Shown piece after piece: positions 59,247 through 64,000 of a DNA stretch of 64,000 nucleotides. Positions within the stretch are counted from its first letter, which is position 1; every line of letters begins with the position of its first letter. The notes under the pieces were generated by a model that had not been told where the DNA came from, searched no databases, and saw only the letters and a program-made list of their open reading frames with translations. The position numbers and the translations under genes are program-made. Source of the DNA: Chionoecetes opilio (lineage: Eukaryota > Arthropoda > Malacostraca > Decapoda > Majidae); NCBI GenBank assembly GCA_016584305.1, contig JACEEZ010000390.1, positions 1 to 64,000 on the forward strand. Reading direction: 5' to 3'.

Positions 59247-59371
59247 GTAGACGAGAGTACCAGGTACCATGAGGCAAGGATGGGTAATGTCACCGTGGTT
59301 AAACAACTTGTTTATGGATGGAGTAATAAGATTAATCAAAGCAAAGGTTGGTGATGTTGGTATAGAGTATG
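59247..59371 (+). mobile_element. LINE reverse-transcriptase fragment, part 2
   Basis: VPGTMRQGWVMSPWLNNLFM, then DGVIRLIKAKVGDVG, is the RT RQG..SP motif that follows part 1 in an intact protein. It stops where the inverted-repeat arm begins. Confidence 0.65.
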
Positions 59372-59893
59372 CATTGGCTCGTCAAGTAACACTTAAACCA
59401 TGATGTACCACTACTTATTATGAGGAAAGACACAAAAGGAACTCAATTAATAAGTATTTTAATACTATCATAACCATGAATATGTACAACCTACAAAGAG
59501 AAGACTACGACGATGAAAAAATTTCGAGTTGTTTTGGGCGAAATTGATATTCCAGGTGCTATATTTCCGGGCTCTGTTCTCGCTTACAACACTAGAGAAG
59601 ACCTGAGGTGATGGTGATGTGCAGAGGCTTCTAAACCAGGAAAACAGTGACAGCAGAGTCTCATTAAGAAGTAAGCAAGTGGTAGGGACACAGTACGTAC
59701 CTACCACTTGCTTATTTCTTGACGAGGCTCTGTTATGACTCTGTTTTCCTGGTTTAGAAGCCTCTGCACATCAGCCATTACCTCAGGTCTTCTGTAGTGT
59801 TGTCAGCGAGAACAGAGCACAGTAATATAGCATCTGGAATATCAATTTCACGCAAAACAACTCGAAATTCTTCCATCGTCGTAGTTTTCCCTT
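59371..59893. repeat. Palindrome of about 400 bp plus 160-bp arm
   Basis: 59,500-59,693 is the reverse complement of about 59,702-59,893, with AGCAAGTGGTAG/CTACCACTTGCT at the centre and a spacer of about 10 bp. The outer part (59,371-59,530) also pairs with 56,691-56,850, so three copies of the GAAGACTACGACGATG segment exist in two orientations. Confidence 0.8.
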
Positions 59894-59978
59894 CGTAGGT
59901 CCACCCGCGGCGACCCCAACTTATCCCCACAATGCACCGCGGTAAACAAACCGTGACGTAGTTATGGGTTGGGTCCAT
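59782..59978 (-). CDS. Possible first exon (66 codons) with splice donor
   Basis: The minus strand starts MDPTHNYVTVCLPRCIVG and continues to EEFRVVLREIDIPDAILLCS and ADNTTEDLR, then GTAATGG as a donor. The mirrored copy at 59,500-59,620 has altered residues. I do not recognise the product; it may be a captured gene piece or chance. Confidence 0.25.
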
Positions 59979-60180
59979 TAGGTCGACCGCTCATTCAGAC
60001 CTTTACATATGTATGGTAATATTACTATATAATATTCTGTATACAATTTTATGTAACGGAATATTATGACTGTGGCCCCTGACTGAGCACTTAGGGTTTA
60101 TACCTGGTAAGTCAACAACTGACGGTATCCTAGTGCTTCGTGTCTTGGTGGAACGCCTACCTAAATTTTGAGGGGTAATG

Positions 60181-61044
60181 CTTGCAGCCTCTTTCTTTCT
60201 GTTGCAGAAATTTCTCTCTGTTGAAGATCATCTCTCCTCCTCTAAACCTCATCTTCTTTTCCTCACCGAAAACCCAGTTGTCTGTGAGCACTGACAGCCG
60301 ACTTTTTCTGTCTCCTCTTACTGTCTCTATTCTCATTTTCAATCCAAAGCTGGCTGTTGCGTATATGTGCGCAATGACATCACTTGCTCTCGTGCCCAGG
60401 GCCTTGAATCTTCCGAATTTTCTACCATCTGGCTTCGACTTCAATGTCACTCTCTTACTAAATTTATCTGTGCTGTATATCTCTCACCTAACTCCTCTGA
60501 CTATGTAAAATTCTTCGACTATTTAACATCAAAAGTGGAGCACATCTCATCTCATTTTCCTTTAGCAGAAATTTCCATTATTGGGGACTTCAATGTTCAC
60601 CACCAGCTTTGGCTATCATCTTCTTTCACTGACCAACCTGGTGAACGAGCCTACAACTTTTCTATCCTCCAAGACCTAGAGCAGCTGGTGCAGCACCCTA
60701 CCCATATTCCTGACCGCCTTGGAGACACGCCCAACATTCTTGATCTTTTCCTAACTACCAACCCTTCTGCTTACTCTGTGCAACTATTCTCTTCGTTGGG
60801 TTCCTCCGATCACAATCTTATTTCTGTAACCTGTCCTATCGCTCCGGTATCGCCTCGGGACCCACCTAAGCGGAGGTGCTTCTGGCACTTCAACTCAGCT
60901 AAGTGGGAAGACCTAAGGCAGTACTACTCTGATTTTCCATGGAATGATTACTGCTTCAATGTCAAAGACCCATCTCTTTGTGCAGAGCGCATAACTGAGG
61001 TCATAGTCTCTGGCATGGAGGCGTACAATCCACACTTTCTCTAA
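60181..61044 (+). pseudogene. LINE endonuclease (EEP-type) domain
   Basis: From about 60,210 broken frames read HLSSSKPHLLFLTE and [11 protein letters not shown]. From 60,367 an open frame holds [20 protein letters not shown], the catalytic GDFNVHH (GAC at 60,586-60,588, AAT at 60,592-60,594) and SSDHNLISV (His at 60,811-60,813). These are the C-terminal catalytic Asp, Asn and Asp-His of apurinic-type LINE endonucleases. The N-terminal half is frameshifted, so it is not functional. Confidence 0.85.
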
Positions 61045-61317
61045 TCCTAAAGCCCGTCAACCTTGGTTTAACTCTGCTTGTTCTCATGCTGTCCGAGATA
61101 GCGAGGTGGCTCACAACGGTACCGTAAGCATCCATCTCCTGAAACTCATGCCCTATATATTTCTGCCCGTAATCATGCCAAATCTTTACTTCAACTTACC
61201 AAAAACTCTTTCATTCATAGAAAATGTCAAAATCTTTCTGAATCAAATTCCTGTTGCGACTTCTGGCATCTAGCAAATAACATCTCTAACAATTTTTCTT
61301 CTCCATCTTTCCCTCCT

Positions 61318-61995
61318 ATGCTTCACCCAGATGGCTCCACAGCTATCTCATCTATTTCTAAAGCTGAACTCTTCGCTCAAACCTTTGCTAAAAATTCCAC
61401 TCTGGTTGATGAAGGGCTTGTTCCTCCTTCTCCTCCACCCTCTGACTATATTATGCCTGTCATTAAGATCCTTCGTAATGATGTTTTCTTTGCCCTTTCT
61501 GGCCTAGATCCTCGGAAGGCTTACGGTCCTGACGGAGTCCCTTCTATATTGTTCTCAAAAACTGTGCTTCTGTGCTTGGTCAAACTTTTCCGTCTTTGTC
61601 TATCTACTTCCACCTTTCCTTTTTGCTGGAAGTTTGCTCACATCCAAGCTGTTCCTAAGAAGGGTGACCGTTCTAATCCTTCAAACTACCGTCCTATAGC
61701 TTTGACTTCCTGCCTTTCTAAAGTTTTTGAATCAATACTTAATAAGAAGATTCTTAAGCATCTATCTGCTCACAATCTTCTATCTGATCGTCAGTACGGT
61801 TTCCGTTAAGGGCGATCTACAGGCGATCTTCTAGCTTTCCGAACTGAATCTTGGTCATCCTCCTTTAGGGGTTTCGGTGAAACTTTTGCTGTTACCCTTG
61901 ACATATCAAAAGCTTTTGATAGAGTCTGGCACAAATCTTTAATTTCCAAACTACCCTCATTCGGTTTCTATCCTTCTCTCTGTAACTTCATCTTA
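61318..61995 (+). pseudogene. LINE reverse transcriptase, N-terminal part
   Basis: The open frame includes ALSGLDPRKAYGPDGVPSIL, KKGDRSNPSNYRPIALTSCL and SDRQYGFR. There is then a TAA at 61,807-61,809 and, in the same frame, GRSTGDLLAFRTESW and VTLDISKAFDRVWH (catalytic Asp codon 61,900-61,902). It ends at CNFIL where the TTAA element is inserted. Confidence 0.85.
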
Positions 61996-61996
61996 A

Positions 61997-63248
61997 GGGG
62001 AGAGTCCACCGTGAATGTTAAATTGCATCTACGGTCATGAATAATTTATATGTTATGTATATTAGTACCCTTGTTATCACATAGAAATTTGAAGCTGATC
62101 AGATGAAAGGAAAAATTTGAAAAAATTAAAGAACCTATTCTTGTCGGTTTTTGATGAAATTTTGAATTGCATCTTCCTTCATATCTTACCATCTTCCTTG
62201 CATATCATCTTATAAAGCATCTTCAAGCCATTTTTTGACTGATTTCCTTGTGACATGAGCATATGATAATTCATTGTTATTCTAACAATTTGTTCTGAGA
62301 ATATTTTGAAAATTTGTTTCGAATTTGTTTTAGAAATTGTTAAAAAAATAAAAAAAATTGAAAATTGAAAATTTTCCCATATATCAAAACTAAGACTTAA
62401 AAAAAAAAAAATCACAACAGATTTTTCTACGATATTTGATTTTGTGTGTCCTAAAGTTTCGTGAAAATCGTGCCAAAAATAAAAGCAGAGATGAATTTCA
62501 TGTTCATTTTATACTAGTTTTGAGAAAAACGCGTTTGAAGTTTTGCTAAAGTTTCTGCGCTCCAGTGAAGTAACTATACTGTCAATGCTACTTTCATATG
62601 AATTTTATGGCATCAGTAATCACATATCAATGTCAATATCAATATCAATAATCAATCATATTATGATATATCATATCATAAAAGGATCTGCACCTTGTCC
62701 CCCCTTATAAAGGTATTAATTAATCGCTCAAAGGCGAGGGTGTCAGGGCGCGCCACGCCCCTCATTGTTGCAAGGTTCGATCAAAATTCACCAGGTGCCT
62801 AGCTTTCGGTTGGAATTCCTTTGTCTGTCTTCCTCTTCTTGTTTATTGTCTTCTTCGGTGTAATTCTTCTCTTTTCTCTCTTTTCTAGTCCTTTTTGGAT
62901 GTATACATTTGTTCCAAATATTTTGTGAACAGGTTGCACTTTTCATATCCAAAATTGTTCCAGAATTGTTACCTGGGTAACAAACTTCACCCTGAAGATT
63001 GCTGCTGTTGTTGTTTTTTAAAGGCTTAGTTTTGATATATGGGAAAATTATCCAAAAAGAAATCTATTTTTTTTTTTTTTACAAGTTTTGAAAGTTTAAA
63101 TGCCCCTCGCTATGGGCATTTAAAAAAATGTCCGACTGAAAAAAATTTCACCATTCGAAAGCCAAAGGATAAGGTGTTGCCATAGACCATATAACTCAAA
63201 TTCGTATATTAAAAAATTATTTTCATATTTTCACGGCGGACTCTCCCC
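61997..63248. mobile_element. 1,252-bp TTAA-type DNA element in the LINE RT
   Basis: Terminal inverted repeats GGGGAGAGTCCACCGTGAA (left) and its near-perfect complement (right; one mismatch in 19) are flanked by TTAA at 61,993-61,996 and 63,249-63,252. TTAA duplication is typical of the piggyBac and Kolobok superfamilies. The inside is AT-rich without a convincing ORF, so it is non-autonomous. An inner repeat AGTTTTGATATATGGGAAAA (near 63,030) pairs inversely with sequence near 62,380. Confidence 0.8.
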
Positions 63249-64000
63249 TTAAGTTTCCTTTCAAACCGTTCTATTGCAGCTACTATAGACGGACATTGTT
63301 CTTCTCCTAAATGTATCAATAGTGGTGTTCCCCAGGGTTCTGTCCTATCACCCACTCTCTTTCTATTATTCATTAATGATATTCTAAGTAACTCAAAGCC
63401 CTATCCCCTCCTACGCTGATGATTCTACCCTGCATTTGTCAACGTCGTTTATTTTAGACGTCCAACTCAACAGGAACTAAGTGATTCACGGAGAGATGCC
63501 ACCGAGTGCCTAACTTTATCTTTCTATAATTTCTGATTGGGGCAAAGCAAACCTTGTTTTGTTTAATGCCTCAAAAACCCAATTTCTTCACCTATCTACT
63601 CGACAAAACCTACCAGATAACTATCCCCTCTTCTTCAATGACACTCAACTGTCTCCTTCTTCTACAATGAACATTCTAGGACTATCCTTTACTAAAAATC
63701 TGAACTGGAAATCTCCATCTCATCTCTTGCTAAAACAGCTTCTAAGAAGTTAGGTGTCCTGTGGCGTCTGCGTCCTTTTTTTTTCTCCCTTCCAATTGCT
63801 CGCTCTCTACAGGGGCCTTATCCGCTCATGTATGGAGTATGTCTCACATAATTGGGGAGGATCCACTCATACAGCTCTCCTAAACAGGGTTGAGTCAAAA
63901 GCTTTTCGTCTCATCAACTCCCCTCCTCTGACTGACTGTCTTCAATCTTTAAATCACCGACGCAATGTTGCTTCTCTTGCTCTCTTCTACCGTTATTTTC
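63249..64000 (+). pseudogene. LINE reverse transcriptase, C-terminal part
   Basis: Beyond the TTAA the RT frame resumes (LSFLSNRSIAATIDGHCSS, SGVPQGSVLSPTLFLLFIND). The catalytic YADD is at 63,412-63,423 but in a different frame from the preceding motif, so a frameshift lies just before it. More shifts follow near 63,450-63,540. LNWKSPSHLLLKQL and the C-terminal region continue to the window edge. Confidence 0.8.

Larger units (their letters stand above)
60181..64000 (+). mobile_element. Jockey-like LINE, decayed, runs off the window
   Basis: Order: endonuclease (60.2-61.04 kb), linker, RT (61.3-63.5 kb, interrupted), then the C-terminal region (STHTALLNRVESKAFRLINS, NHRRNVASLALFYRYF) up to the window end. 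The C-terminus is the source family of all the antisense fragments in the 5' units. I call it Jockey-like from overall RT motifs; the clade has not been tested. Confidence 0.8.

Overview
The window looks like eukaryotic, intron-rich, repeat-dense DNA from an arthropod, most likely a decapod crustacean (a crab is my best guess). The reasons are (GA)n arrays of about 500 bp, Jockey-like LINE fragments with a C-terminus of a type I associate with decapod genomes, RTE-type LINE debris, hAT-like and TTAA-type DNA elements, and spliceosomal GT-AG introns. I see no tRNA, rRNA, CRISPR array or bacterial operon. The organism is an inference; the repeats and splice signals are seen directly.

The central feature is an array of very short exons on the + strand, between about 2 kb and 53.1 kb. 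There are three types: A (54 nt), B (69 nt) and C (66 nt, with an 81-nt variant C'). Each has an AG acceptor, a GT donor, a length divisible by three, a first base C and final bases AG. Every junction codon is therefore AGC (Ser), whatever the exon order. Only phase 2 is open in all intact copies, and it gives Gly/Ser/Gln-rich peptides such as DKVTITGQEQVSGGSEG (A). From 32,929 to 53,129 I count 31 intact exons (6 A, 15 B, 6 C, 4 C'), which together would give 693 open codons. No start exon, signal peptide or 3' end is visible, so this is the repeat core of a gene or of a family of broken genes. I do not recognise the protein.

Layout. Positions 1-31.8 kb hold long duplicated units (U1-U4), each built from an RT-less RTE fragment, a TATA-like AT-rich spacer, an antisense Jockey-like LINE 3' end, exon A and exon B. 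U1-U3 also carry a hAT-like element or its 311-bp MITE, a 716-889 bp insertion inside exon B and a GC-rich palindromic element. A 191-bp N gap lies at 15,002-15,192. U1 (about 1-4.4 kb) and especially U4 (about 24.2-31.8 kb) are full of lengthened homopolymers and probably have poor consensus quality. Positions 31.8-38.4 kb hold a 4.95-kb duplication with two GA tracts, a 33-bp minisatellite, hairpins and a GACA array. Positions 37.9-49.2 kb are the cleanest part: nested tandem repeats of A-B-C-B (about 2.37 kb) and B-C (about 0.98 kb). Positions 49.2-51.4 kb are a LINE/microsatellite insertion, and 51.7-53.1 kb hold the last + strand exons. Positions 53.7-56.35 kb are antisense RTE copies, followed by a single inverted B-type exon at 56.4 kb.

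Positions 56.5-60.1 kb are a mosaic of inverted repeats, a foldback element that splits a LINE RT, and a 400-bp palindrome. Positions 60.2-64.0 kb hold a decayed Jockey-like LINE (endonuclease plus RT) that runs off the window and is split by a 1,252-bp element flanked by TTAA. Apart from the exon array and a few possible first exons, nothing here looks like a normal host gene.
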